Positions 53,335 through 63,984 are shown, numbered from the stretch's first letter. The stretch: DNA of 64,000 nt from Bog-532 sp963742865 (GCA_963742865.1 CAVUNW010000011.1:186001-250000), one strand, 5' to 3'. Translations and numbers: made by a program. Notes: generated by a model not told the origin, from the letters alone.

Positions 53335-54686
53335 ATGTCCTTTCGGACCATCATGTCAGCACGGGTAGTGCGGCTTGCAGGGGCCGCGGCCCGGCCGGGT
53401 ACCGCGCGGCGCAGGTGGAAGGACCGAACGGCAGCCCAGGCGGCACTGGGGCCCGAGTCACCCGGGGCACACCGGGTCGGGTGGGGTTTCATCTCGCTGT
53501 ACACGCTGGCGTACATGAGCACCAGCCTGCTGTTCCTTGCGCCCCTGCTGGTCACCTTGGCCTTGAAGGTGGACTCGCTGGTCGGGATCAAACAGGCACC
53601 GAGCAGCTTGGCGCTTGTCGCCGCGATCGGCGCCCTGTTGGCCATGGTCGCTAATCCGTTCTTCGGCAAGATGAGCGACCGCACCGCGTCGCCGCTGGGC
53701 ATGCGGCGGCCATGGATGGTCACCGGCCTGATGGGCGGCTCGCTCGGCATCCTCATTGTCGCGTTGGCCCCCAGCATCCCGGTCGTCCTCGTCGGATGGT
53801 GTATCGCCCAGTTGTTCTTCAACGCGCTGCTCGCCGCTATGGCGGCGGTGCTGCCAAACCAGGTCCCGTCCGTCCAGCGCGGCCAGGTCTCCGGTGTCCT
53901 GGGCGTCAGCCAGCCGGTCGCGTCGGTGTGCGGCGCGTTCCTGGTCAAATTGTTCACCGGCAGCCTGCTCGCCATGTTCCTGGCCCCGTGCGCGATCGGC
54001 GGATTTTTCGTCCTCCTTTTCGCGGGCACCCTGAAGGATCGCCGGCTCGCCCAGGCGGATAAGCCGAAGTGGTCACCGCGGGAATTCGCCAGCACGTTCT
54101 ACGTCAACCCGCGGAAGAGCCCGGACTTCTCCTGGGCTTTCGCCAGCCGCTTCATGTTCGTAATGGCTTACGCGTTCCTGGTTACCTACCAGGCCTACTA
54201 CCTGCTGGACAAGATCGGCACCGCCAAGGCCGATGTACCGCAGCAGATATTCCTGGGCACACTCGCCCAGTCCGCCGTCATCGTCGCCGCTTCCCTCATC
54301 GGTGGCAAACTTTCCGACCGAACGGCAGGCGGAAGATCTTCGTCCTCACCGCGTCGATCGTGTACGGCCTGGCGTTGTTCGTGATCGCCATCGCCAGCAA
54401 CTTCAGCGGTTTCCTCGTCGGCATGGCCATCAGCGGACTCGGCTTCGGTGTATACCTGGCCGTCGACCTGGCGCTCGTGGTGGACGTGCTGCCCGACAAA
54501 CGCAGCGCGGCCAAGGATCTCGGGGTATTCAACATCGCCGGCGCACTTCCCTTTTCCATCGCGCCGGCGATCGCGCCGGCCATCCTGGCGATCGGCCGCG
54601 GCAGCTACGGCGTGCTGTACGCGGTCGCCGGAGTCTGCGCCATCATCGGAGCGTTCGCCATCCTGCCCGTGAGGCGTGTCCGATGA
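53335..54686 (+). pseudogene. MFS transporter (GPH/SLC45-like), one frameshift
   Basis: ATG 53335 with GGGAGGATC upstream. TM segments and the motif FGKMSDRTASPLGMRRPWMV (MFS motif A with the GMRRP continuation of the SLC45/GPH sugar-carrier type) are in the first frame to about 54325. There GGKLSDRT is followed by a lost base, and the second half (RKIFVLTASIVYGLALFVIA to ILPVRRVR, stop 54686) continues in another frame. One added C restores a 12-TM protein of about 450 aa. The substrate is unknown, possibly a disaccharide. Confidence 0.82.
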
Positions 54687-54740
54687 GTCTTCGGGTCTGG
54701 TCGCCTGCTCCGGGCGGGCCCGCCGGCCTGCCCATACAGC

Positions 54741-54767
54741 GGCCGGGCCCCCTTGGAGGGCCCGGCC
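54741..54767. terminator. Bidirectional terminator between converging genes
   Basis: GGCCGGGCCC and GGGCCCGGCC form a perfect 10-bp stem with a 7-base loop, between the MFS stop (54686) and the DUF4386 stop (54781). Confidence 0.75.
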
Positions 54768-54780
54768 GTGTTCTTGATGG

Positions 54781-55563
54781 TTAGACGGTGACGTCGTGGT
54801 AGGCGGGCGGGCTGCTGGCAGCCTCGATTTCAGCGGTGATGGGACAGGGCCTGAAGCCCTTGACGACCAGCCAGACGCCGAGTGAGAACTCCCAGGCAGC
54901 TACCGGGACGGTCGCGATCGCCGCGAACGCGGAGACGTGCCCGATGCCGCCGCCGGACAGCGTAGCGATGACGGCGGCGATGAGCAGGGGGGCGCCGATG
55001 AGTCCGACGATCGGGATGATCCGCGGCACGAGCCGGGACCGGTACATCAAGGAGCCCAGCAGCAGGGCGTTGATGCACGGCATGAGGGTCTGGCCGAGCA
55101 GGAACGTCCCGTTGTAGAACGCGACGTGCGACGCGCCGGTGGTGACGAGCGCGGACGCATTTGCTCCGGCCGCCCCGCCCAGGTCGTGCCGCAGGGTCAC
55201 CAGCGAAAGCAGGCTGACGACGCCGGCGAAGATCATGCAGCCTTCAAGGACGCGGGCGGTGACAAAGCCCAGCGCGACGCCTTCGTTCTGCCGCTTGACT
55301 ACCGGATACAGCGTGACGGCGGTGCCGATGCCGGCCAGGGCGACGATCACCTCGAGGACGCCGCCCACGAGCACGCCAGTGTGGCTGCCGGAGCTCAGGA
55401 TCCAGTCCCGGTGGTTCTTCACCGGGCCGTAGAGGGCGAGTGTGGGGATCGAGATGAAGGTGATCAAGTAGAAGATGCCCGCGACGAGCGCGGTCTTCCT
55501 CAGCGAGGTCATCGGGATTCTTTTCGCCGCTTTCGTGGCCGGGGTTTGTACGGTGGTCGCCAT
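54781..55563 (-). CDS. DUF4386 membrane protein
   Basis: 260 aa with six or seven TM segments; AAGGAG precedes ATG 55563. Blocks typical of DUF4386 are LVAGIFYLITFISIPTLALY, VALAGIGTAVTLYPVVKRQN, LEGCMIFAGVVSLLSL, LLGQTLMPCINALLLGSLMY and PRIIPIVGLIGAPLLI. The function of the family is unknown. The gene is co-directional with a small protein 29 bases upstream. Confidence 0.85.
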   Translation of the reverse strand: MATTVQTPATKAAKRIPMTSLRKTALVAGIFYLITFISIPTLALYGPVKNHRDWILSSGSHTGVLVGGVLEVIVALAGIGTAVTLYPVVKRQNEGVALGFVTARVLEGCMIFAGVVSLLSLVTLRHDLGGAAGANASALVTTGASHVAFYNGTFLLGQTLMPCINALLLGSLMYRSRLVPRIIPIVGLIGAPLLIAAVIATLSGGGIGHVSAFAAIATVPVAAWEFSLGVWLVVKGFRPCPITAEIEAASSPPAYHDVTV

Positions 55564-55592
55564 GTCAGTCTCCTTTTCGTGAAACTGCTGAG

Positions 55593-55862
55593 TTACCGGG
55601 TCTCGATGGTGGGCATATGGGGATGGCCGGGTTCGGCCTGAGTGACCGAGATGAGGGGCAGGCCCAAGTCGCGCGTTTTCTGGAGCAGGCCATAGAGCGC
55701 GGCCTGGTCGGCTACGGGGCCATGGATGATGGTGGTGCCGTCACTGTCGTGGGTGAGGGTCAGCCCGTCGAACCAGGCAGCCCACCGGGCATCGAGGTGC
55801 CCCTTGAGGCGGATCTCGTACCGTCCCGGGGTGTCATGCTGGCCGGTCGATGTTTCGCTCAT
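55593..55862 (-). CDS. Small conserved protein (89 aa)
   Basis: GRYEIRLKGHLDARWAAWFD, GLTLTHDSDGTTIIHGPV and LYGLLQKTRDLGLPLISV make a conserved small actinobacterial protein, commonly beside DUF4386 and LuxR genes. It is a compact alpha/beta fold without membrane segments. The function is unknown, and a ligand- or protein-binding role in the operon is an inference. ATG 55862 has AAAGGAG. Confidence 0.75.
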   Translation of the reverse strand: MSETSTGQHDTPGRYEIRLKGHLDARWAAWFDGLTLTHDSDGTTIIHGPVADQAALYGLLQKTRDLGLPLISVTQAEPGHPHMPTIETR

Positions 55863-56059
55863 GGTGCTCCTTTGCTTTCCGGCGGCGTCGGGAACGTTCG
55901 CAGGTCTGATCGAAAGCTAGGAGCAGACATGGTGAGATGGCGTCACCACACGTGGGGATTGATGTGATGATCCGGGCGACGGGGCTGACCCCGCGGGCTA
56001 GCCGCTCGGGATAACTGGTCGGCGCGTCTGGCCTGCTCCGGAGGCCCGTGAACGACGGG

Positions 56060-59000
56060 TCAGGGTTGCCGGTGGCGGGTTCGCGGCAAGTCGAGTTCCG
56101 CGGCCCGGCGGACCGCGGCCCGGCGGTTCGTCACGGCGAGCTTGGCGTAGATGTGCTTGGTGTGAGTCCGCACGGTGTTCAGGGACACCATGAGCTCACG
56201 GGCGATGGCCGGGCCGTCCAGCTCGGTTCCGAGCAGCCGGAGCACGTCCAGCTCGCGTTCGCTCAGTGGCTCAATCAAGGCCTGTTGACGGGGCTGTCGT
56301 GCCCGGTCTCGCCCGCGGCGGTCAGCAGCCGACGGACATAGTTCACGGCAGTCCCTTGTTTCGCGACCGCTCTGAGCAGGGAAGCCATAGGGGGGCCCTC
56401 ATCGATGAAGACCCGGACGTAGCCCTGGGGCTCGGCTAGCGTCACCGCCCGTTCCAGACAGGCAAGCGCAGCCGGGATGTCCCCTGCCATCTGGTGCGCG
56501 AGCGCCTGCAGCGCCAGGATCTCGATGACGCGTCCCGTCCTTCCGCCCTCTTCCGCCGCCTGCAGGAGGCGCTCCAGGAGCCGGGTTGCCTCGTGAACGG
56601 AGCGCTCGGCCCGCTCAGCCCGGTACCGCGCTATGAGCACCCTGGCCAGGGTGATGTGCTCGAACTCGCGCAGGTAACTGAGGTCATCATCAACGGACAG
56701 GCCCTGCTCACGCACCCAGCCGACAGCCTCACTGAGGCTGCCTTGCGCGATCCAGACCCGTGCCTTCACGGCCGGCACCGGCCGTACATTGGGGAAGAAG
56801 TCGCTCACATACAGGCGCTCCGCCTCGCGGAGCAGATCAAGTGCGCCGCCCAGATCTCCTTCAGCCTCCTTTACCCGGGCCATCGCGACCCGCCAGCGGT
56901 ACCGGTGCTGCGGCAATCCGGTGTGCTCACCCAGCTCCTGACTCTTCAGCAGGTGCCGGGTGGCAGCGTGCAGGTCGTTGCGTTCGCGGTAGAGCTCGCT
57001 CATCCCTACGTGCATGTCTGCCGTTCCCCGCAGAACCGGCCCGCCCTGCTCAGGTGCGCGCTGCAATGCCTGCTCGTAGGTGCGCATGGCCTCGCCCAGA
57101 CGACCCTGCGCACTCCGTATATCCGCCAGCGCCATCGCGCACCCGAAGGTATCGGCGATGTACCCGGCCCGCCGCAGTCCCGCCATGCATTCGGCATACG
57201 CCGAGTGCCCTGCCTCCAGGTCCCCGCTCGCCCAGGACGCGAGCCCAAGCAGCCCCGATGCCGAAGCACGGCCGAGGTGGTCCTCCTCAAGCGCAAGATC
57301 GAGCGCCCGCCGGCCGTGCCTCACGGTGCCGGGCGCATCGCCCCGGGCCAGAGCCAGGGCGGCATGGTATACCTCGATCTGCGCCGGGAGGCGGCGATAT
57401 TCCTGCTCGTCGACGACGACCATCTCCGCCGACGGCGCTGGGGATCCCTCACCGATACCTGTCGTTGCGTCGAGCCACCGCTCGGCGTCCCGCAGTCGGC
57501 CCTCGACTCCCTCGAGCTCGCCGCCCGACAGCAACGCCCCGGCAAAGTGCATGCTGAGCACGGGCCTCACGCGGATCACGTCGTCGGGGAGGACCTCGAG
57601 CCAGCCCCGCGCCGCGGCCTCCTGCCTGGTCCTGCGAATGTCTGGGATCGCCAGCTCGACCAGGTCCGCCGCTCGCTCGAAATCCCCGGCGGCCAGCGCG
57701 TGGCCGATGGCTACGGACGGCTCGCCGTTGCGCTGGAACCACGCGCTCGCCCGCCGGTGCAGGTCCGGCACCTGGCCGGGCTGCTCGTCGAGCAGGCGTG
57801 CCTGCAGCACGTCAGCGAAGAGATGGTGGTAGCGATACCACCGGCGGCGGTCGTCGAGCGGGACCAGGAACAGGTTCCCCCGATCCAGCGCCTCCAGCAT
57901 GGCCTTGCCACCACCTTGCGCGGTGACGGCATCGCACAGCGGGCCGCTCAGCCGGCCCAGGATAGAGGTCTGCAGCAGGAAGGCCTGGACACGATCGGAT
58001 TGACGCTGCAGCACCTCCTCGGCCAGGTAGTCGACGACGTAACGATCATCGCCCGCGAAGCCGGCGATGAAGCCGGCGACGTCGGCACGCCCCTGCATCG
58101 ACAGCGCCGCCAGCTGGAGCGCGGCGATCCAGCCCTCGGTGCGTCCCTCCAGCGCGGCCACGTCCTGCGCCGTCAGCTGCAGGCCCATCATCTCGTTGAG
58201 GTACGCCGCGGCCTCATCTGGCGTGAACCGCAGCTCGGCCGCGCGGATCTCGACCAGCTCGCCGCGTGCGCGCCACCGTGCCAGCGGCAACGCGGGATCG
58301 GCCCGGCTGGCGATCACCACGTGCAGCCATGGAGGCAGATGGTCGAGCAGGAACGCCATCCCGTCCTGCACATCGCGCGCGTCGATGACGTGGTAGTCGT
58401 CGAGCACCAGTACGATATCGCCCGCGGTGGCGCTCAGGTCGTTGAGCAGGGCGGTAAGCACCGTTTCGATCGGCGGCGGCTGGGGCGCATGCAGGAGGGC
58501 GAGCGCACTCTCGCCGACCCCGGATGCCACCGTCCGCAGGGCGGCGATCACATAGGCCCAGAAGGATGCCGGATTGCTGTCGGCCCGATCGAGCGAGAGC
58601 CACGCGGCCAGCCGCTCATCGGCCGGCGCGGCCGGTCCCGCCGCCAGCCATTCGGTGAGCAGCGTCGTCTTGCCGAAGCCAGCGGGTGCGGAAACGAGCA
58701 TCAACTTCGACGCGGCCCCGCGGCCCAGCCGCTCGCTCAGCCGCGGACGCGGCACCAGACCACGCCGCGACCTCGGGACATAGAACTTCGTCTCGAGCAG
58801 GGCGGCTGGCACGGCGGAGGCCGGATCTGGTGGGGACTTTGCGGGCGGTGCTGGTGCGGGCGGGCTGAGGGAGGGGTGCTGGGCCAGGATGCGGGCTTCG
58901 AGGTCGCGCAGGGCCGGGCCGGGGTCGAGGCCGAGCTCGCCGGCCAGGCGGTCACGGACCTCGGTGCAGGCGGCTAGGGCCTCGGCCTGGCGTCCGTCCC

Positions 59001-59601
59001 GGTACAGGGCCAGGATGAGCAGTTCCCACAGGCGCTCGCGCAGCGGGTGCAGCCGGCACCAGGCCTCCAGTTCGGCGGCGACCTCCCCGTGGCGGCCCAG
59101 CACCAGGTCCGCTCCGGCGCGGGTCTCGATCGCCACCAGGGTCAGCTCGTCCAGGTGCGCCCGTTCGGCGTCGGCGAAGCCGGCGTAGGCGAACTCGGCC
59201 AGCGGCTCCCCCCGCCGCAGCCGGAGCGCTTCGCCGAGGGCGGCTGACGCCTGCGCGGCCTGGCCCGCCTCCGCCAGCCGGCGTCCCTGCGCCACCAGGT
59301 GCCCGAAGCGGACGACATCGACGTCCCCGGGACCGACGTCCAGGGCGTAGCCAGCTTCGGTGGTGAGGATCGCAGCCGGCCCGAGGGCGCGGCGCAGCTG
59401 GCCGATCTGGGCCTGCAAGGCGTTGGCCGGGCGGGCCGCTTGCCCGTCGCCCCACAGCGTGTCGATCAGCCGGTCGGCACTGACCGGCTGGCCCTGCTGC
59501 AGCGCCAGCAGGGCCAGCAGGGCCCGCTGCTTGGCGCCGCGGACCGGCACCGGCACGCCAGCATCCAGCGCTTCGAGCTCGCCGAACAGCCGGACCTCCA
59601 T
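56060..59601 (-). CDS. SARP/MalT-type LuxR transcriptional regulator, one frameshift before the HTH
   Basis: ATG 59601. Domains: SARP/BTAD (1-250; MEVRLFGELEALDAGVPVPV, then LRRALGPAAILTTEAGYALD), then a MalT-like ATPase with VSAPAGFGKTTLLTEWLAAG and VLVLDDYHVIDA, a TPR middle, and a C-terminal HTH. The first frame stops at 56275 (ending DSPVNRP), while IEPLSERELDVLRLLGTELD and MVSLNTVRTHTKHIYAKLAV are read from 56278 in the adjacent frame. One missing C near 56284 explains the break; joined it has about 1180 aa. It probably controls the neighbouring DUF4386 operon or the hydrolase genes. SARP plus MalT in one protein is rare among such regulators. Confidence 0.82.
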
Positions 59602-59689
59602 GACCCCCACCGTACGGCCGTCTCCCGCCGCCTCACCACGCTGACCGGTATGCCGGAATCGCCGCGCCTCAGCGCCACGACAGTCCCGC

Positions 59690-60037
59690 CTCAGGGCGGG
59701 GAAGTCCACCACCATGCGGGTCATCGCCGGGCTGGACCGGCCGACGAGCGGGACGGTGCGAGTCAACGGCAAGCACTATCCCCATGCCGCCGCCCCGATG
59801 TCGGAGCTCGGCATCCTGCTGGACCCAAGGTCCGTCCATCCCGGGCTGTCGGCCCGCAACAACCTGCTGGCGCTCGCGCGGACGGCCGGCATCGGACGTC
59901 GCCGGGTCGATGAGGTGATCGAGCTGGCCGGGCTGGGCGAGGTCGCGGGCACGCGGGCCGGCGGTTTCTCCCTCGGCATGGGGCAGCGCCTGGGCGCGCC
60001 CGCCGCGTTCCTGGGCTTTCCACTGCTCACCCCGTGA
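59690..60037 (+). pseudogene. ABC transporter ATP-binding protein fragment
   Basis: The part AGKSTTMRVIAGLDRPTSGT, then VRVNGKHYPHAAAPMSELG and the signature-like GGFSLGMGQRLG, is the core of an antibiotic/bacitracin-type ABC ATPase. The start before Walker A, and Walker B with all after it, are missing: the reading ends PAAFLGFPLLTP. It is a remnant. Confidence 0.7.
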
Positions 60038-60079
60038 CGAGCGATATCGGGCTCGCCCGCCACGGGCTGGCCGGGCGGG

Positions 60080-60904
60080 TCAGGATTGCAGGAAGGCCAG
60101 CAGGTCGGCGTTGATTGTCTCGGCCTGGGTGGTGGGCATGCCGTGCGGGAATCCTTTGTAGGTCTTCAGCGTCCCGTTCTGCACGAGCTTTGCCGACAGC
60201 GGTCCGGAGTCGGCGTACGGAACGATCTGGTCGTCGTCGCCGTGCATCACCAGGACCGGCACCGTGATCTTCCTGAGATCCTCGGTGAAATCGGTCTGGG
60301 AGAAGGCCACGATGCCGTCGTAGTGTGCCTTCGCCCCGCCCATCATTCCCTGCCGCCACCAGTTCTCGATGATCGCTTCGGAGGATTTGGCGCCGGGCCG
60401 GTTGAAGCCGTAGAAGGGGCCCGACGGCAGGGCCCGGTAGAACTCGGACCGGTTGGCGGCCAGCTGGGCCTGCAGGTCGTCGAAGACGCTCTTCGGCAGG
60501 CCGCCGGGGTTGGCGTCGGTCTGCACCATGAGCGGCGGCACCGAACTGATCAGTACCGCTTTGGCCACGCGGCTCTCGCCGTGCCGGCCGATGTAGCGCG
60601 CGACTTCGCCGCCACCGGTGGAATGCCCGACATGGATGGCGTCGTGGAGATCGAGATGGGCCGTCAGCGCGGCCAGGTCGTCGGCGTAGTGGTCCATGTC
60701 GTGACCGTCGCCGGTCTGCGTGGAGCGTCCGTGCCCGCGCCGGTCATGGGCGATGACGCGGTAGCCGTGCTGCAGGAAGAACAGCATCTGGGTGTCCCAG
60801 TCGTCGGCCGACAGCGGCCAGCCGTGGCTGAAGACGATCGGCTGGCCCGAGCCCCAGTCCTTGTAGAAGATCTCCGTGCCATCAGTCGTCGTGATCGTGC
60901 CCAT
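60080..60904 (-). CDS. Alpha/beta hydrolase (non-heme haloperoxidase type)
   Basis: 274 aa from ATG 60904; a longer reading upstream has no family match. FSHGWPLSADDWDTQMLFFL (oxyanion), GHSTGGGEVARYIGRHGESR (nucleophile), VMHGDDDQIVP (acid) and KGFPHGMPTTQAETIN (His) are all typical of cofactor-free haloperoxidases/perhydrolases, which are esterases by nature. It stands alone, next to the SnoaL-like gene. Confidence 0.93.
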   Translation of the reverse strand: MGTITTTDGTEIFYKDWGSGQPIVFSHGWPLSADDWDTQMLFFLQHGYRVIAHDRRGHGRSTQTGDGHDMDHYADDLAALTAHLDLHDAIHVGHSTGGGEVARYIGRHGESRVAKAVLISSVPPLMVQTDANPGGLPKSVFDDLQAQLAANRSEFYRALPSGPFYGFNRPGAKSSEAIIENWWRQGMMGGAKAHYDGIVAFSQTDFTEDLRKITVPVLVMHGDDDQIVPYADSGPLSAKLVQNGTLKTYKGFPHGMPTTQAETINADLLAFLQS

Positions 60905-61111
60905 GCGCTGCCTCCGTTGGTCTGGGCGCTGACGCCGAAACGTCCGCACCGGCAGCGTAACCATCTTCTTGATCGCATTCCAGGTCACGGGGCTAGCGTC
61001 GCGGTGAACCCGCGGTATCGGCATCCGATCTGGAACCTGCCATCTACCGGAGCCAGCGGGACGAGTACCGCTGGCAGCAGCCGGTGGCGTCGCGCCAGGG
61101 TCCCATTACGG

Positions 61112-61531
61112 TCATGGGGGGCTCTGGTCAGCCGGGGCGAAGTCGCCGTGGCGGTGAACCAGGCGCCACTCGCCGTCCTCTCGGCGGTAGATCTGCGTGA
61201 CGCGCAGCCTCTGGCGAGTCATCCGCGCCCCATCGAGGACCACGTTACCGATCTCGTAGCCAACCGTGTACGCCAGGTCGGCACCCTCGTGTACCACTTC
61301 GTATTCGGCGGTGACCACTCCTTCGCGGTAGCGGCTGGCAACCCATTCGACGGTCTTCCCGACCTGGTGCCAGCCCTTCTTGCAGGGACCGAAGGCGCCG
61401 AACAGCGAGACGTCGTCCCCGCGCGACCACAACGCCTTGAACGGTTCCGGGTCACCCAGGTAGATCGCCGTTTCAGCGGATTGCTCCCGCGATAGCACGT
61501 CCGCGAACGTCGCCGGGTGGCTTGCCGTCAC
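61112..61531 (-). CDS. SnoaL-like/DUF4440 protein
   Basis: 139 aa of the NTF2 fold. AETAIYLGDPEPFKALWSRG, DVSLFGAFGPCKKGWHQVGK and a final strand RREDGEWRLVHRHGD are characteristic of SnoaL-like enzymes and binding proteins. It is divergent from the TetR gene with a 51-base gap, so it is the likely regulated target. Confidence 0.88.
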   Translation of the reverse strand: MTASHPATFADVLSREQSAETAIYLGDPEPFKALWSRGDDVSLFGAFGPCKKGWHQVGKTVEWVASRYREGVVTAEYEVVHEGADLAYTVGYEIGNVVLDGARMTRQRLRVTQIYRREDGEWRLVHRHGDFAPADQSPP

Positions 61532-61556
61532 GCCGTCCTCCTTACTCGGAACCTAT

Positions 61557-61571
61557 CCGTTAGATAAACGG
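61557..61571. promoter_or_regulatory. TetR-type operator in the SnoaL/TetR divergon
   Basis: CCGTT-AGATA-AACGG is a 5-bp inverted repeat with a 5-base centre, midway between the divergent starts 61531 and 61583. A TetR dimer binding here would control both genes. Confidence 0.55.
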
Positions 61572-61582
61572 TAAGATGAATT

Positions 61583-62254
61583 ATGGCTGAAGTCAACCGG
61601 GGTGCCCGGCGCTATGTCTCGCCCCTGCGCCGAGAAGGGGCGACGCGGACCAGGCAGGCGGTCCTGGACGCCGCCCGCGAGCTGTTTACCGCGCAGGGCT
61701 ACATGGCCACAACCGTCGACGAGATCGCCGGACGGGCCGGCGTCTCCAAGCCGACCGTGTTCGCCGCGGCGGGCAGCAAGCAGGCGATTCTCAAACAGCT
61801 ACGCGACATAGCGCTCGCAGGCGACGACGAGCCGGTACCCGTCGCTCAGCGCCCCTGGTACCGGGAAGCACTGGCCGAACCGGACCCGCGCCGCGCCCTT
61901 CGCCTGTATGCGCGCAACGCCACGGCTATCCACCGCAGGTCCGCCGACGTGCACGAAGTACTCAGGGCGGCCGCAACATCGGATAAGGACCTGCACGACC
62001 TGTGGCGCGCCAGCGAGGACGAACGGCGCGGCGGTGCGACGATCGTCATCGACGCCCTCCTCCAGAAGAGCCGTCTCAAGGCGCCCCTGGACCGCACTGC
62101 CGCCATCGACATCGTGTGGGTCCTCACATCCAGCGAAATCTTCTGGCGGCTCGTGCACACCCGGCGATGGAGCGACGCCCAGTTCGAGAGCTGGCTCGGC
62201 GGCACGCTGTGCGAACAGCTCCTGCCACCAGGCGAACGGCGGTCGGGGCCGTGA
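61583..62254 (+). CDS. TetR-family transcriptional regulator
   Basis: 223 aa. N-terminal HTH: QAVLDAARELFTAQGYMATT, VDEIAGRAGVSKPTVFAAAG and SKQAILKQL. The rest is an all-helical ligand domain with Trp-rich end (EIFWRLVHTRRWSDAQFESW). It is divergent from the SnoaL-like gene and shares a 51-base region with an inverted repeat, so self-regulation is likely. Confidence 0.92.
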   Translation: MAEVNRGARRYVSPLRREGATRTRQAVLDAARELFTAQGYMATTVDEIAGRAGVSKPTVFAAAGSKQAILKQLRDIALAGDDEPVPVAQRPWYREALAEPDPRRALRLYARNATAIHRRSADVHEVLRAAATSDKDLHDLWRASEDERRGGATIVIDALLQKSRLKAPLDRTAAIDIVWVLTSSEIFWRLVHTRRWSDAQFESWLGGTLCEQLLPPGERRSGP

Positions 62255-62420
62255 CGTGCAGGCTGGCTCCTGCACCTGGATAAGGACTTCGACCTCATAG
62301 CTGAGATCACCGGGCAGTCGGCCGAACGCCTGAACGTTCCATAATCCGGCGCCGTAGCGCCTGCTTTGCGCGAGCCGGCGAGCGGTTGCGGGCGGGCGCC
62401 GGCTGGTCCAGCATCTCAGG

Positions 62421-63605
62421 GTGACAGTGGATGGGGAGCAGGGGTTCTCCGGGCCGGAGATGCGCCGGCGCCGGGCGGCGTTCGGCCGGGAAATGGATCG
62501 CGGCGAGGTGCCGTACGCGCTGGTGTACGGGGCCAACCGGTCGGGCAGCGCGGTCTCGTGGCTGACCGGTTGGCCGGTGACCCGGGAGGCGCTTCTGATC
62601 GTGGCGCCCGAGGAGGACGACGATGTGCTCCTGGTGTCGTTCTTCAATCACGTTCCGCAGGCCCGCCGCCTTTCCGTGACCCGCGTCGAATGGGCGGGGG
62701 CGCGCGCGGTGGCCACCGCGCTGGACCTGATCGCCGCGCGGGGCGCGCTGCCCAGCCGGATCGGCGTGGCCGGGGCTCTGCCGTTCGATCAGTACCAGTT
62801 GCTGGCCGGGCAGGTCCCCGACGTGGTGGATCTGAACGCCGCCTATACCGGGCTGCGGCTGATCAAATCCGGGGAGGAGGTGGCGGCCCTGCGGCGCGGC
62901 GCGGCCCTCAGCGATGCCGCCATCGCGGTGCTCGCGGGCGCGCTGCGCCCGGGGGCGACCGACCATGAGGTGCTCGCTTGCACCCAGCAGGCCTACACCG
63001 CCCAGGGCGGCCTGCATCACATCAGCTACCTCGGCATCACCGCCATGGACAAGCCCGCCCTGGCCGTGCCCGCGCAGTGGCCGACCGGCCGCGTGATCCG
63101 CCCCCGCGACATCGTCACCTGCGAGATCAGCGCCGCAGCCGCCCCGGAGTACGCCGGGCAGGTGCTGCGCACGTTCACGGTCGGCGCGCCGCCGACCGCG
63201 CAGTACAGCGAACTCCACGATGTCGCGGCCGCCGCGTTCGACGCCATGGCCCGCACCCTGATCCCGGGCGCCCGGGCCCGTGACCTTGCGGCTGCCGCAG
63301 AGGTCATCGGGCAGGCAGGCTTCACCGCGATCGATGACCTGGTGCACGGCTTCGGCGGCGGCTACCTTCCGCCGGTCGTCCCGTCCCCGGACCGGCCGCT
63401 TTCCGCACCCGACTTCACGGTGGCCGCCGGGATGACCGTCGTCGTGCAGCCCAACGTCGTGACCCGCGACGGGCGGGCCGGCGTCCAGACCGGAGAACTG
63501 CTACTGGTCACCGAACACGGGCCCGAGCGCCTGCATGCCTACCCCCGGGGCCTCCAGCAGGCGGCTGACCCGATGAGTTCCGCCGCCGCCGATCGTCGGC
63601 ACTGA
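62421..63605 (+). CDS. M24 family (Xaa-Pro aminopeptidase/creatinase fold) protein lacking metal ligands
   Basis: 394 aa: N-terminal creatinase domain with LTGWPVTREALLIV, then a pita-bread domain (RLIKSGEEVAALRRGAALSD, GGLHHISYLGI, LVHGFGGGYLPPVV, GVQTGELLLVTEHG). In metal-dependent M24 peptidases two Asp, one His and two Glu bind metal. Here the two Asp positions read VTCEISAAAAPEYAGQVLRT (no Asp), and the first Glu position is VVVQPNVV (Gln), while His and the final Glu remain. It is thus more like metal-free creatinase-type hydrolases or a pseudoenzyme. ATG/GTG choice at 62421 is supported by coding character. Confidence 0.8.
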   Translation: MTVDGEQGFSGPEMRRRRAAFGREMDRGEVPYALVYGANRSGSAVSWLTGWPVTREALLIVAPEEDDDVLLVSFFNHVPQARRLSVTRVEWAGARAVATALDLIAARGALPSRIGVAGALPFDQYQLLAGQVPDVVDLNAAYTGLRLIKSGEEVAALRRGAALSDAAIAVLAGALRPGATDHEVLACTQQAYTAQGGLHHISYLGITAMDKPALAVPAQWPTGRVIRPRDIVTCEISAAAAPEYAGQVLRTFTVGAPPTAQYSELHDVAAAAFDAMARTLIPGARARDLAAAAEVIGQAGFTAIDDLVHGFGGGYLPPVVPSPDRPLSAPDFTVAAGMTVVVQPNVVTRDGRAGVQTGELLLVTEHGPERLHAYPRGLQQAADPMSSAAADRRH

Positions 63606-63606
63606 C

Positions 63607-63912
63607 ATGACTGCTGCCGAACCCCGCGCGAAGAATCTCGCCGGCCTCTAGGACCTCGCCCCGCTCGACTGGGCCGCTGTGCGCCGGACGCTCGAGACCC
63701 AGCTGACCCAGGCACCGGGCACCGGCGGACCCGGGCACCACACCTTCTGGCTGTCGACGATCGACGCCGACGGCCGGCCGCACATGACCGCCGTCGGTGC
63801 CTTCTGGGTCGGCGGACGCTACTACTTCTCCGGCGGCGTTGACTCGCGCCCGGCCGGTTACGGGCCACCGCTAGTGACCGAGGTCCCCGCTGGCCGTGAC
63901 GTTCGGCCGTGA
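63607..63912 (+). pseudogene. Pyridoxamine 5'-phosphate oxidase-like protein, in-frame stop and deletion
   Basis: ATG 63607 reads MTAAEPRAKNLAGL, then TAG at about 63649-63651, and continues in frame with DLAPLDWAAVRRTLETQLTQ, HTFWLSTIDADGRPHMTAVG and FWVGGRYYFSGG, the flavin-binding split-barrel start of PNPOx-like proteins. After that the family part is lost and it stops at 63912 (about 100 codons of about 150). Broken. Confidence 0.7.
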
Positions 63913-63984
63913 TGACCCCCACAGCTGAGAGAAACGCTCGGAGTGCAGCACCCCCGGCAACGGATCACGAGAGGGGGAGAGGAC

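Noticed and set aside
56494..58977. 827-aa plus-strand frame
   Set aside because: It is antisense to the SARP/MalT regulator and has no recognisable domain.
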